Positions 46,844 to 55,365 of a stretch of DNA of 64,000 nt are shown piece after piece (positions within the stretch are counted from its first letter, which is position 1; every line of letters starts with the position of its first letter). The notes under the pieces were generated by a model that saw nothing but the letters and a program-made list of their open reading frames with translations, did not search any database and was not told the origin of the DNA. The translations under genes were made by a program, and so were the position numbers. This stretch comes from Cupriavidus yeoncheonensis (GTDB taxonomy: Bacteria > Pseudomonadota > Gammaproteobacteria > Burkholderiales > Burkholderiaceae). The stretch is taken from the NCBI RefSeq assembly GCF_905397275.1, contig NZ_CAJPUY010000003.1, forward strand, positions 1-64,000. The letters run 5' to 3'.

Positions 46844-47816
46844 TGCCGGCTTCCTTGACGATGCGGGCGTTCTCCACGGATTCGTCGTGGATGGCCTTGG
46901 CGAACTGCGCGGCCGTGCCGCCGGTCGGCACTTCGCCGCCCTTGAGCAGGCGTTCACGCACCTCGGGCTCGCCGAGGGCCTTGTTGAGTTCGGCGTTGAG
47001 CTTGCTGATGATTGCCGGCGGCGTCTTGCCCGGGGCAAAAATGCCGAAGGTCGAGGTCAGGTTCGCCTTCGGGTAGCCGAGTTCCGCGAGCGTCGGCACG
47101 CTGGCCATGCTTTCGATGCGCTTCGGCGCACCCACGGCGAGCGGGCGCAGCCGTCCGGCCTGCATGTGCTGGGTCAGCACGGGGCTGGCATTGGTGCTCA
47201 TGACCTCGAACTGGCCGCCAAGCGCGTCATTCATCTGCTGGCCGGCGCCCTTGTACGGAATCAGCGTCAGCTCGGCCTTCGACTTCGCCTTCACCTGCTC
47301 GAGCACGACATGGCCGACCGTGCCGAGGCCCGACGTGGCCCAGCGCACCGAGCCCGGTTTGGCCTTGCCCTGTGCCACCAGGTCCTGGAAGGTCTTGCCG
47401 GCAAAGCTCTGCGTGGCGACGATCAGCACCGGCGAGTACATCACGCTCATGACGGGCGCCACGTCGCGCAGCGGGTCATAGTTGACGTGGCCCACATGCG
47501 GGTTGAGCGTGAGCGGGCTGGTCGAGGCGAACCCGAGCGTGTAGCCATCCGGCGCGGCCTTGGCCACGGCATCGATGCCGATGCTGCCGCCGGCGCCAGC
47601 CTTGTTCTCGACCACCACCGAGGTCCCCATCTGGGCAGAGAGCCGCTCGCCGAGCGCGCGCGCCACGGTATCGCTGATCCCGCCGGTGGGATAGGCGACG
47701 ATCATGCGGATCGGACGGCTGGGGTAGTTGTCGGCGGCGGCAGCGGGCAACGCTGCAGCCATCAGGCCGGCGGCGCCAAGCGCGGCCAGCACGGGCAAGC
47801 GGGAATGAAAAGCCAT
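46830..47816 (-). CDS. Tripartite tricarboxylate transporter substrate-binding (Bug family) protein
   Basis: The 328-residue protein has a signal peptide (hydrophobic core about 8-24, ending ALPAAAADN) and the Bug fold, with the opening YPSRPIRMIVAYPTGGISD and VVENKAGAGGSIGIDAVAKA. Such receptors bind carboxylates in the periplasm; Cupriavidus and Bordetella genomes hold dozens. No TctA/TctB transporter genes are adjacent, so it is an orphan receptor, perhaps with a sensing role for the neighbouring regulator genes. That link is inference. Confidence 0.92.
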   Translation of the reverse strand: MAFHSRLPVLAALGAAGLMAAALPAAAADNYPSRPIRMIVAYPTGGISDTVARALGERLSAQMGTSVVVENKAGAGGSIGIDAVAKAAPDGYTLGFASTSPLTLNPHVGHVNYDPLRDVAPVMSVMYSPVLIVATQSFAGKTFQDLVAQGKAKPGSVRWATSGLGTVGHVVLEQVKAKSKAELTLIPYKGAGQQMNDALGGQFEVMSTNASPVLTQHMQAGRLRPLAVGAPKRIESMASVPTLAELGYPKANLTSTFGIFAPGKTPPAIISKLNAELNKALGEPEVRERLLKGGEVPTGGTAAQFAKAIHDESVENARIVKEAGIKAD

Positions 47817-47895
47817 GACGGGTGCGGGAAATGGAAGGGCGCGGCGCGTGGCCGCGTCGCGCTATGTTAGCCGATCGGCTGGCCGGGCTTGCGTC

Positions 47896-48171
47896 TCAGC
47901 GCACCAGCGGGTGCTCCGGCACCCACGACACGAACAGTTCGTTGGCGCGGTCGTACAGGCGCCAGACCGTGCCGCAGTCGCGGCAACAGAAGGTCAGCAT
48001 GCTGTACGGAACGCCGGCCTGGCTCTGGCTGACCAGCGGTGCGGTATTGCGCAGCGCCAGGCAGGACGGCGGCTCGCGGCGCCGCGGATCCTCCGCCAGC
48101 GCCAGGCAGCGCTCACAGGCAGGAACAGCGGTGGGAGGAGAAACAGGGAGCGAAGGTACGGCGGACGTCAT
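47896..48171 (-). CDS. Small protein with a possible zinc ribbon
   Basis: The product (91 residues from ATG 48171; an ATG at 48180 would add three) carries two Cys pairs, CERC at residues 19-22 and CRDC at 63-66, spaced as in a zinc ribbon, followed by GTVWRLYDRANELFVSWV. No signal peptide or membrane helix is present. I do not recognise a named family. It lies between the Bug receptor and the Fsr-like exporter on the same strand and has no clear functional partner. Confidence 0.6.
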   Translation of the reverse strand: MTSAVPSLPVSPPTAVPACERCLALAEDPRRREPPSCLALRNTAPLVSQSQAGVPYSMLTFCCRDCGTVWRLYDRANELFVSWVPEHPLVR

Positions 48172-48377
48172 GCCCGCCATGATGCCGCAAAACGCCCGCG
48201 TGCTGCGCGCCTCGCAGCAAGGCGCGCACCATTGCGCCTTCCTGCGGCACATTCGCCACATCCATTACGATCCATCCGATTCGCGCGCATGCGCATGTAT
48301 GGGACTCGCGATCTCCGCCGTCATTCGATGGCTGGCGTGCAGGCATAGGCCCCAGTGTAGGAGACGCCGCTACCAGT

Positions 48378-48403
48378 GAAAACGCCCCGCCGGCCGCGGG
48401 GCG
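48378..48403 (-). terminator. Intrinsic terminator of the MFS exporter gene
   Basis: CGCCCCGC (48383-48390) and GCGGGGCG (48396-48403) form a perfect stem with loop CGGCC; on the minus strand TTTTCAC follows. It lies about 46 bases after the MFS stop. Confidence 0.8.
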
Positions 48404-48408
48404 CGATG

Positions 48409-48443
48409 GCGCTGTGTGCGCTGTGTGCGCTATGTGCGCTGGC
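48409..48443. repeat. Tandem 9-base repeats between an MFS stop and its terminator
   Basis: GCGCTGTGT, GCGCTGTGT and GCGCTATGT are followed by a partial fourth unit GCGCTGGC. The array occupies the 3' untranslated part of the exporter transcript, between its stop at 48449 and its terminator. Copy-number slippage is possible. Confidence 0.75.
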
Positions 48444-48448
48444 GCGCG

Positions 48449-49681
48449 TCAGGCAGTCTTGCGCCTGCCGCCGAGGTCGGGCAGGAACACCGCCAGCAGG
48501 CCCAGCAGCGGCAGGTACGCGCACAGCCGGTAGACGCTCTGGATGCCGTGCGTGTCGGCCAGCCCGCCCAGCACCGCGGCGCCGATGCCGCCCATGCCGA
48601 AGGCCAGGCCGAAGAACAGGCCCGAGACCATGCCCACCTTGCCGGGAATCAGCTCCTGCGCGAACACCAGGATCGCCGAGAAGGCCGAGGCCAGGATAAA
48701 GCCGATGATGAAGGTCAGCACGCCGGTCCAGAACAGGCCCACGTGCGGCAGCACCAGCGTGAACGGCGCCACGCCGAGGATCGAAGCCCAGATCACGCGC
48801 TTGCGGCCGATGCGGTCGCCGATCGGGCCGCCCAGGATGGTGCCCGCCGCCACCGCGAACAGGAACACGAACAGGTAGACCTGCGCGGTCTGGCGCGCCA
48901 GCCCGAACTTCTCCATCAGGTAGAAGGTGTAGTACGTGGTCAGGCTCGCCATGTAGAAGTACTTGGAGAACACCAGCACCAGCAGCACCAGCATGGCCCG
49001 CACCACGACGCGCGTCGGCACCGGACTGGCCGTGGCACCGGCCGTCTTGCCCTTGCGCGCGCGATGCGCGAGTTGCTGCGCATACCAGCCGCCGATTTTC
49101 CACAGCACCACGATGGCCAGCAGCGCCGCCAGCGAGAACCACGCCACACTGGCCTGCTTGTGGACGATGCCCGCCGCCAGCAGTGGCCCCATGGCGCTGC
49201 CGCCGTTGCCGCCGACCTGGAAGATCGACTGTGCCAGCCCGTGCTGGCCGCCCGACGCCATGCGCGCCACGCGTGACGACTCCGGATGGAAGATCGACGA
49301 ACCGGTGCCGACCAGCGCCGCTGCCACCAGCAGCACGCCATAGGTCGGCGCTACCGACAGCAGCAGCAGCCCGGCCAGCGTGAAGCCCATGCCGATGGCC
49401 AGCGAGTGCGGCTTGGGATGCTTGTCGGTGTACAGGCCCACCACCGGCTGCAGCAGCGATGCCGTGACCTGGTAGGTCATGGTCAGCAGGCCGATCTGCA
49501 CGAAGCTCAGGTTGAAGCCGCCCTTGAGCATCGGATAGATGGCCAGGATCAACGACTGGATCATGTCGTTGAGGAAGTGCGCAAAGCTGATTGCGGACAG
49601 GACGCGGAAGCCCGTGCGCTCGGCGGATTGATCGGAATGAACGCCGGACGCAGCAGCGTTGGAGTCGATGGTTGTGCTCAT
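48449..49681 (-). CDS. MFS transporter, fosmidomycin-resistance (Fsr) type
   Basis: The 410-residue protein has about twelve membrane helices and the Fsr-like N-terminal SAISFAHFLNDMIQSLILAIYP (residues about 23-44), with the MFS loop motif GDRIGRKRVI in the C-terminal half. It is probably a proton-driven drug or metabolite exporter. ATG 49681 is chosen because earlier codons in the open frame add no family sequence. It is divergent from an AraC-type gene across 127 bases, which is likely its regulator. Confidence 0.9.
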   Translation of the reverse strand: MSTTIDSNAAASGVHSDQSAERTGFRVLSAISFAHFLNDMIQSLILAIYPMLKGGFNLSFVQIGLLTMTYQVTASLLQPVVGLYTDKHPKPHSLAIGMGFTLAGLLLLSVAPTYGVLLVAAALVGTGSSIFHPESSRVARMASGGQHGLAQSIFQVGGNGGSAMGPLLAAGIVHKQASVAWFSLAALLAIVVLWKIGGWYAQQLAHRARKGKTAGATASPVPTRVVVRAMLVLLVLVFSKYFYMASLTTYYTFYLMEKFGLARQTAQVYLFVFLFAVAAGTILGGPIGDRIGRKRVIWASILGVAPFTLVLPHVGLFWTGVLTFIIGFILASAFSAILVFAQELIPGKVGMVSGLFFGLAFGMGGIGAAVLGGLADTHGIQSVYRLCAYLPLLGLLAVFLPDLGGRRKTA

Positions 49682-49808
49682 TGGCGGTCTCGACAGGACG
49701 GATGACGAACCGCCGGGGGCGCTCGTCGGGACAGTAAGAAACGCGATGCTATCTGGCCGCAAGCCGCCTGTCCTGCGAGAATGGGTCCACAACCTTGGAG
49801 AAAAGGAC

Positions 49809-50636
49809 ATGCCTGCCTCACGTGTGTGGAAGCCGGCACCGGCGCAAACCCAGGCGCTGGGAGACACGTACACCAGCCCGCCGCGCTATGTGCACTTCGA
49901 TCGGGGCCCCATGCCGGTCACGGCGATGGCGGCCGACTACCAGCCCGGCGACGTCACGGCCCGGCACCAGCACCCGCATGCGCAGCTGATCCACGCCGTC
50001 CATGGTGTGATGGTGGTCTCGACCGACGAGGGCCAGTGGATCGTGCCGCCCACGCGGGGCATGTGGATGCCCGGTGGCACGCTGCACTGGATCCGCATGG
50101 TGGGACAGGTGCAGATGCGCACCGCCTACATCCGGCCCGATGCAGCGCCGGACCTGCCGCTGCGCAGCACCGTGCTGGGCATCTCGCCGCTGCTGCGCGA
50201 ACTGATTCTGGCCGCGATCGACGTGCCGCTGCCCTACTCCGCCGACTCGCGCGACGGGCGGCTGATGCAGTTGCTGCTCGATGAGGTGGTGCTGGTGCCG
50301 ACGCTGCCGCTGCACCTGCCGCATCCGGCCGATGCCGGACTGCGCCAGATCTGCGATGCCATCATTGCCACCCCCGACACATCGCTGACGCTGGCCGACT
50401 GGGGCGAACGGCTGGGCGTCGATCCCAAGACCATCCAGCGCCGCTTCGCGCGGGAAACCGGGATGACGTTCGGGCAGTGGCGGCAGCAGGCGCGATTGCT
50501 GGCGGCGCTGGAGAGGCTGGCCGCTGGCAGCAAGGTGGTGGATGTGGCGCTCGATCTCGGTTACGAGAGTCCGAGTGCGTTTGCGACGATGTTCAAGCGG
50601 CAGTTCGGGGTGCCCCCGAGTGCGTTCTTCCGGTGA
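49809..50636 (+). CDS. AraC-family transcriptional regulator
   Basis: The 275-residue protein has an N-terminal cupin-like sensor (about 25-110, with HQHPHAQLIHAVHGVMVV) and a C-terminal AraC double HTH (about 170-272, with TLADWGERLGVDPKTIQRRF and DVALDLGYESPSAFATMFKR). The architecture resembles NimR (YeaM), which in E. coli lies divergent from the exporter gene nimT and controls it. By analogy this protein likely controls the divergent Fsr-like MFS gene. AAAAGGA lies upstream of the ATG at 49809. Confidence 0.9.
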   Translation: MPASRVWKPAPAQTQALGDTYTSPPRYVHFDRGPMPVTAMAADYQPGDVTARHQHPHAQLIHAVHGVMVVSTDEGQWIVPPTRGMWMPGGTLHWIRMVGQVQMRTAYIRPDAAPDLPLRSTVLGISPLLRELILAAIDVPLPYSADSRDGRLMQLLLDEVVLVPTLPLHLPHPADAGLRQICDAIIATPDTSLTLADWGERLGVDPKTIQRRFARETGMTFGQWRQQARLLAALERLAAGSKVVDVALDLGYESPSAFATMFKRQFGVPPSAFFR

Positions 50637-50690
50637 GTAGGCCGGCGGCCGTCGGTAGCGATGCGTACCGAACTACGGCGCTACGGGGGG

Positions 50691-51914
50691 TTACCGCGCC
50701 AGGTAACGCTCCACCAGCCTGGTCCAGTACGCTGCGCCGACGGTCAGGTTCTCGTCATTGAAGTCATAGCCGGGGTTGTGCAGCAAAGGCTGGTTCGCGC
50801 CATTGCCCAGCCGCACGAAGCATCCGGGCCGCTGCTGCAGGAAGTAGGCGAAGTCCTCGCTGCCGGTAATGCGCGCGGCCTGCGTGACCACCTTGTCGGC
50901 GCCGACCAGTTCCTCGGCGATCTGGCGCGCGAACTCGGTTTCCCTTTCGCTGTTGATCAGCACCGGGTAGCCATGCACATAGTTCACTTCGGCCACGGCG
51001 CCGTAGCCCTCGGCCTGCGAGAGCGCAAGCTGGCGGATACGGGTCTCCAGCGAGGCCCGCACTTCGGGACTGAACGAACGCACGCTGATTTCCATGCGCG
51101 CGCTGTCCGGGATCACATTCGGGGCATGGCCCGCGTGCAGCGTGCCGATGGTGACCACGGCGGTCTCGTTCGGGTCGACATAGCGCGACACCACCGACTG
51201 CAGCGCCATCACCAGGCTGCCCGCCACCAGGATCGGGTCGACCGACTGGTGCGGGCGCGCCGCATGGCCCCCCTTGCCGCGGATGGTGATGGTCACCGTG
51301 TCGCAGGCCGCCATGAACGGCCCCGCACGGAACAGGAAGTGGCCCTGCTCCACGCCCGGGTGGTTGTGCAGGCCGAAGATGGCATCGCACGGGAAGCGTT
51401 CGAACAGGCCGTCGGCCAGCATGCGCTCGGCCCCGCCGCCGGCGCCGATTTCCTCGGCTGGCTGGAAGATCAGGTGGACGGTGCCATTGAAGTTCTGTGT
51501 GCGCGCAAGCTGCTTCGCGGCGCCAAGCAGGATGGCGGTGTGGCCGTCGTGCCCGCACGCGTGCATGCGTCCTTCGTTCGCGCTCGCATACGGCAGGCCG
51601 GTGCGCTCGTGGATGGGCAACGCGTCCATGTCCGCGCGGATGCCGATGCTGCGCGCACCGGTGCCCGCCTTCAGCGTGCCGACCAGGCCGGTGCCGCCCA
51701 CGCCGCGCGTGACCGTGAAGCCCCAGCTCTCCAGCAGGCTGGCGACCAGCCCGGAGGTACGGACTTCGTCAAAGGCGAGTTCGGGATTCTGGTGGATGTT
51801 GCGCCGGATGGCTTCCAGTTCGGCGCGGCTGTCCAGGGTGTCGGCCAGCGCGCAGAAACGGCGCTTCAGCGTGGTGCCGAGGTAGGACTCGATCTCGGGG
51901 GCGTGCTCGGACAT
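50691..51914 (-). CDS. M20-family amidohydrolase (hippurate hydrolase-like)
   Basis: The 407-residue enzyme has the M20D metal-site motifs: GIRADMDALPI, HACGHDGHTA, QPAEEIGAGG and the C-terminal ITGSEDFAYFLQ. These proteins cleave N-acyl amino acids, hippurate or indole conjugates in the cytoplasm. No signal peptide is seen. It is separated from the FAH-family gene upstream by a 300-base gap with direct repeats, so it is probably its own transcription unit, although its amide-bond chemistry fits the catabolic island next to it. Confidence 0.92.
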   Translation of the reverse strand: MSEHAPEIESYLGTTLKRRFCALADTLDSRAELEAIRRNIHQNPELAFDEVRTSGLVASLLESWGFTVTRGVGGTGLVGTLKAGTGARSIGIRADMDALPIHERTGLPYASANEGRMHACGHDGHTAILLGAAKQLARTQNFNGTVHLIFQPAEEIGAGGGAERMLADGLFERFPCDAIFGLHNHPGVEQGHFLFRAGPFMAACDTVTITIRGKGGHAARPHQSVDPILVAGSLVMALQSVVSRYVDPNETAVVTIGTLHAGHAPNVIPDSARMEISVRSFSPEVRASLETRIRQLALSQAEGYGAVAEVNYVHGYPVLINSERETEFARQIAEELVGADKVVTQAARITGSEDFAYFLQQRPGCFVRLGNGANQPLLHNPGYDFNDENLTVGAAYWTRLVERYLAR

Positions 51915-52214
51915 GGTTTGCTCTTCTGGCAGAGACTGTGGACGGTCAGAACGCCGTCCTTATAACCAGTATTTCACGCAGAAATCGCAACGCAAACGTG
52001 ATTGGTCGGATTTCATGTAAAACGATGTAATCCCGCCCTTTTCGACACCGCAACTGTTGCTCTCACGGCACGCTTTGTATGGAAACCCAACGCTTTGTAT
52101 GAAAGCGTTTCGGCGGGGAACCTTGGCGGGCGCCTTGCACGCCCGCCTTTTACGCCGACCTTACGCCCGTCTCGCGCGACGCATGTCACGCGCAGTGCCG
52201 CCGCAGCGGATCAC
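51915..52214. other. 300-base region upstream of the amidohydrolase
   Basis: No gene is present. CGCTTTGTATG occurs twice (52071-52081 and 52091-52101), exactly 20 bases apart, and the second copy is part of an inverted repeat CGCTTT / AAAGCG (52091-52107). The 20-base spacing, two helical turns, suits a regulator binding two sites on one face of the DNA. Confidence 0.55.
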
Positions 52215-53057
52215 TCACGCGTAAGGCACCACCTTCTGTGCCTGCACGCCCAGGCCCTCGATGCCCAGCCGCATGGTATCGCCCGCCTTCAGGAAGCGCG
52301 GCGGCTTGAAGCCCATGCCGACGCCCGGCGGCGTGCCCGTGGCGATCAGGTCGCCGGGCTGCAGCGTCATGAAGCGGCTCACGTAGCTGACCACCGTGGC
52401 CACGTCGAAGACCATGGTCGCCGTGCTGCCTTTCTGTACGCGTTCGCCGTTGACCTCCAGCCACAGGCCCAGCGCCTGCGGATCGGGCACTTCGTCGCGC
52501 GTCACCAGCCACGGGCCGACCGGGCAGAAGGTGTCGCAGCCCTTGCCCTTGTCCCAGGTGCCGCCGCGCTCGATCTGGAACTCGCGCTCCGAGACATCGT
52601 TGACCACGCAGTAGCCGGCCACATGGCTGAGCGCGTCTTCACGCGAGACATTGCGTGCGGTACTGCCGATCACCACGCCCAGTTCCACCTCCCAGTCGGA
52701 CTTCAGCGAGCCGTAGGGCAGCATCACGTCGTCGTCGGGCCCGTTGAGCGAGCTGTTGGCCTTCAGGAAGACGATCGGCTCGGCCGGGATCGGCATGCCG
52801 GCTTCGGCCGCGTGGTCCGCATAGTTCAGGCCGATCGCGATGATCTTGCCGATGCCGGTCCAGGGCACGCCAAAGCGCGCGCCCTCCACGACCGGCAGCG
52901 TGGCCGCATCCAACTGCGCCAGGCGTGCCAGCGCGTCCGGCGACAGCTGCGACGCGGTGATGTCCCCGACCACGCCGGACAGGTCGCGCACCTTGCCCTG
53001 CGCGTCGATCAGGCCCGGGCGCTCGGCGCCGGGCTGGCCAGTTCTTACCAGTTTCAT
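52215..53057 (-). CDS. Fumarylacetoacetate hydrolase family protein
   Basis: The 280-residue protein has the FAH-fold C-terminal domain with metal-binding motifs: IGLNYADHAAE, DWEVELGVVIG (Glu ligands), and the ending TGTPPGVGMGFKPPRFLKAGD. Members act as ureidoglycolate lyases, acylpyruvate hydrolases, or decarboxylases of dicarboxylates. The gene is coupled to the GntR gene by an ATGA overlap (53054-53057), and the divergent unit encodes a transporter and amidohydrolases. It probably handles a late intermediate of that pathway. The specific reaction cannot be told from sequence. Confidence 0.9.
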   Translation of the reverse strand: MKLVRTGQPGAERPGLIDAQGKVRDLSGVVGDITASQLSPDALARLAQLDAATLPVVEGARFGVPWTGIGKIIAIGLNYADHAAEAGMPIPAEPIVFLKANSSLNGPDDDVMLPYGSLKSDWEVELGVVIGSTARNVSREDALSHVAGYCVVNDVSEREFQIERGGTWDKGKGCDTFCPVGPWLVTRDEVPDPQALGLWLEVNGERVQKGSTATMVFDVATVVSYVSRFMTLQPGDLIATGTPPGVGMGFKPPRFLKAGDTMRLGIEGLGVQAQKVVPYA

Positions 53058-53794
53058 TGTCTTCCCTTGGATGGTGGATTGACCTGACGGTCGGGCGCCC
53101 CTGCGAGCGAGCGGGCGACCACCGTCAGCACTTCATTGGCAGTGTTCTCGGAATGCCGGCGCAGCACTTGCGCCAGGTGCGGGCGGCCCGGCTCGCGCAG
53201 GGCCGCCATGATTTCCTCATGTTCCTCATGCGACTCCTGCCAGCGCAGCGTATCCGCGTTGGCGGCACCGCGTGCGCGGTGCACCTTGCTCATCAGCGCG
53301 GCATAGACGCCGGCCAGCACCGGGTTGGCGGCCCCGTCGATGATGAGCTGGTGGATTTCCTGGTTGATGCGGAAATAGTCGGTACGCCGCCCCGCTTCAT
53401 GCGCGTCGATCATGGCCTGGTGCCGGCGCTCCAGCTTGGCCTGCGCGGCGGCGTCCAGGCGTTGCGCGGCCAGTTCGCCGGCGGTTGCCTCCAGCCCGTG
53501 CAGCGTCTCGAAGGTGGAGCGCAGTTCGTCCAGGTCCAGCGGCGCGACGCGGTAGCCGATGTACTGGCGATGCAAAACCAGCCCTTCGGCCACCAGCACC
53601 TTGAGCGCCTCGCGCAGCGGCGTCTTGGAGACATCGAACGCCTCGCAGAAGGCCCGCTCGTCGATGCGCTCGCCGGGCGGCAGTTCGCCCTCTTCGATCA
53701 TCGTGCGCAGCCGCGCCGCGATTTCGGCGGACATGCCCAAAGTGCGCAGACGGGCGGTTTTCGGAAGGGTTTGTGTCACGGACGTCACCAGCAT
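53054..53794 (-). CDS. GntR-family (FCD-type) transcriptional regulator
   Basis: The 246-residue protein has an N-terminal winged helix (about 18-80, with ERAFCEAFDVSKTPLREALKVL) and an all-helical FCD effector domain (about 95-225, metal ligands likely in NQEIHQLIIDGA and RQHAEIMAAL-like SHEEHEEIMAAL). FCD regulators usually repress catabolic genes for carboxylates until the substrate binds. It is divergent from the MFS-AMDase-hydantoinase genes and its intergenic region carries candidate operators. Start choice is uncertain; ATG 53794 lacks a good ribosome site. Confidence 0.9.
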   Translation of the reverse strand: MLVTSVTQTLPKTARLRTLGMSAEIAARLRTMIEEGELPPGERIDERAFCEAFDVSKTPLREALKVLVAEGLVLHRQYIGYRVAPLDLDELRSTFETLHGLEATAGELAAQRLDAAAQAKLERRHQAMIDAHEAGRRTDYFRINQEIHQLIIDGAANPVLAGVYAALMSKVHRARGAANADTLRWQESHEEHEEIMAALREPGRPHLAQVLRRHSENTANEVLTVVARSLAGAPDRQVNPPSKGRQ

Positions 53795-53831
53795 GGGGAA
53801 TTTGCACCAACCGAAGGCTATCACACCCACG

Positions 53832-53860
53832 ATTGTGCAATTACATCATCGTGAAATCAA
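53832..53860 (-). promoter_or_regulatory. Putative promoter of gntR with embedded operator half
   Basis: On the minus strand TTGATT (53855-53860) and CACAAT (53832-53837) are spaced by 17 bases. The sequence TTGTGCAATTACA (53833-53845) covers the -10 and shares the TGTAATT core (reverse complement) with the site on the divergent promoter, suggesting autoregulation. Confidence 0.45.
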
Positions 53861-53873
53861 TGACTTACACGAG

Positions 53874-53902
53874 TTGTAATTACAGATTACGTATCCTATA
53901 CT
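53874..53902 (+). promoter_or_regulatory. Putative promoter and operator of the MFS-hydantoinase operon
   Basis: TTGTAA (53874-53879) and TATACT (53897-53902) are separated by exactly 17 bases, a good sigma-70 promoter 70 bases before the ATG at 53973. A 10-base palindrome TGTAATTACA (53875-53884) overlaps the -35, resembling operators of FCD-type GntR regulators. Binding there would block RNA polymerase. Confidence 0.65.
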
Positions 53903-53972
53903 CCGGCCAGTTGCGCGATACACACTACAAACGCCTCAATCGCAGGACCAGAAGCAAAGGAGACACCCCGTC

Positions 53973-55271
53973 ATGCAAACGACAAGCCAAGCCGGCACCC
54001 TCACGGCCACGCGCAGCAGCGTGCGCTGGAAAATCTTCCTGATGATGCTGATGCTCGTCGCGATCAACTACATCGACCGCGCGTCGCTGTCGGTAGCCAT
54101 GCCGCTGATCGCCAAGGAGTTCGACCTCAGCCCCGCCATGCAGGGCCTGATCCTCAGTTCCTTCTTCTGGACTTACGCATTCATGCAGATCCCGGGCGGG
54201 ATGCTGGCCGACAAATACAAGCCGCGCATCGTGATTGCCTGCGCCACCGTGTTCTGGGGCTTCTTCCAGGCCATCGCGGCGGTCTGCACCAACGCCACCT
54301 CGCTGCTGCTCACGCGGCTCGGGCTGGGCGCCGCCGAAGCGCCGATCTATCCGGCCGGCGGCAAGCTCAACGCCATCTGGATGACGCAGAACGAACGCGG
54401 CCGCGGCGCGACGCTGCTTGACGGCGGCGCGCCGCTGGGCGCGGCGCTTGGCTCGCTCATCATCGCCGGCCTGATCAGCGAGCTCGGCTCGTGGCGCATG
54501 TCGTTCGTGGTCGCCGGCGTCGGCACCGTGCTCGCCGGCTTCGTGGCCTGGTGGTACATCCGCAATTCCCCGCGCGAACACAGCGGCGTCAATGAACTGG
54601 AAGCGCGCCACATCGAGGAAGCCCAGGCGCGCGAGCACAGCGCCGAGCCGACCAACCTGTCCGGCCGTTCGCTCGACTTCTTCAAGTACCGCTCGGTCTG
54701 GTGCATGGCCATCAGCTGGATGTGCTTCAACGCCGTGTTCTACGGCCTGCTGACCTGGATGCCGACCTACCTGAGCAAGGCACGCGGCTTCGACCTGAAG
54801 ACGATGGGCGGTGCGAGCTTCCTCATCTTCATGAGCGGCTTCGTCGGCGAACTCGTCGGCGGCTGGATCGCCGACAAGTGGAAGGAAGCCGGCGGCCGTC
54901 CCAACGTGGTGATGCGCACGCTGTTCGGCATCGCCGCCGTGGTCGCCACCGTGTCGATCTTTTCGGTGGCCTATGTCGCCGACGCGGTGGCCGTCGTGGC
55001 GCTGCTCTCCTCCACCATGTTCTTCCTGCGCTGGTGTGGCCTGTTCTGGTCCGTGCCGTCGATGCTGGGTACCCGCAACAAGATCGGCTTCCTGGGCGGC
55101 CTGATGAACCTGGGCGGCAATATCGCCGGCATCAGCGTACCGATCATCGTCGGCCTGATCGTGCAGGCCACCGGCTCCTACTTCCTTGCGCTGATGTTCT
55201 TCGCGGCGGCCGGCGTGGGCCTGCTGTTCGCGTCCACCGCGATCGACTACGAAACCAAGATTCCGGTCTGA
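53973..55271 (+). CDS. MFS transporter, anion:cation symporter (ACS) family
   Basis: The 432-residue protein has about twelve membrane helices. The N-terminus NYIDRASLSVAMPLI and PGGMLADKYKPRI match the ACS family, which takes up organic anions such as tartrate, hexuronates and phthalate. The ATG at 53973 follows AAAGGAGA. As first gene of the operon under the putative GntR-controlled promoter, it most likely imports the pathway's substrate, an anionic compound. Confidence 0.92.
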   Translation: MQTTSQAGTLTATRSSVRWKIFLMMLMLVAINYIDRASLSVAMPLIAKEFDLSPAMQGLILSSFFWTYAFMQIPGGMLADKYKPRIVIACATVFWGFFQAIAAVCTNATSLLLTRLGLGAAEAPIYPAGGKLNAIWMTQNERGRGATLLDGGAPLGAALGSLIIAGLISELGSWRMSFVVAGVGTVLAGFVAWWYIRNSPREHSGVNELEARHIEEAQAREHSAEPTNLSGRSLDFFKYRSVWCMAISWMCFNAVFYGLLTWMPTYLSKARGFDLKTMGGASFLIFMSGFVGELVGGWIADKWKEAGGRPNVVMRTLFGIAAVVATVSIFSVAYVADAVAVVALLSSTMFFLRWCGLFWSVPSMLGTRNKIGFLGGLMNLGGNIAGISVPIIVGLIVQATGSYFLALMFFAAAGVGLLFASTAIDYETKIPV

Positions 55272-55365
55272 CCGATTCAGCGCGCGCCCGCAGCGCGCGC
55301 TCACCATACCAACGAGGTGCCGGCGCGGATGCCGGCACCCGCCACGATTCCTGAGAACCACTGCA

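Noticed and set aside
48376..48699. Plus-strand frame with repeated C-A-L units
   Set aside because: The repeat comes from the 9-base tandem array in a 3' untranslated region; the rest is antisense to the MFS gene.
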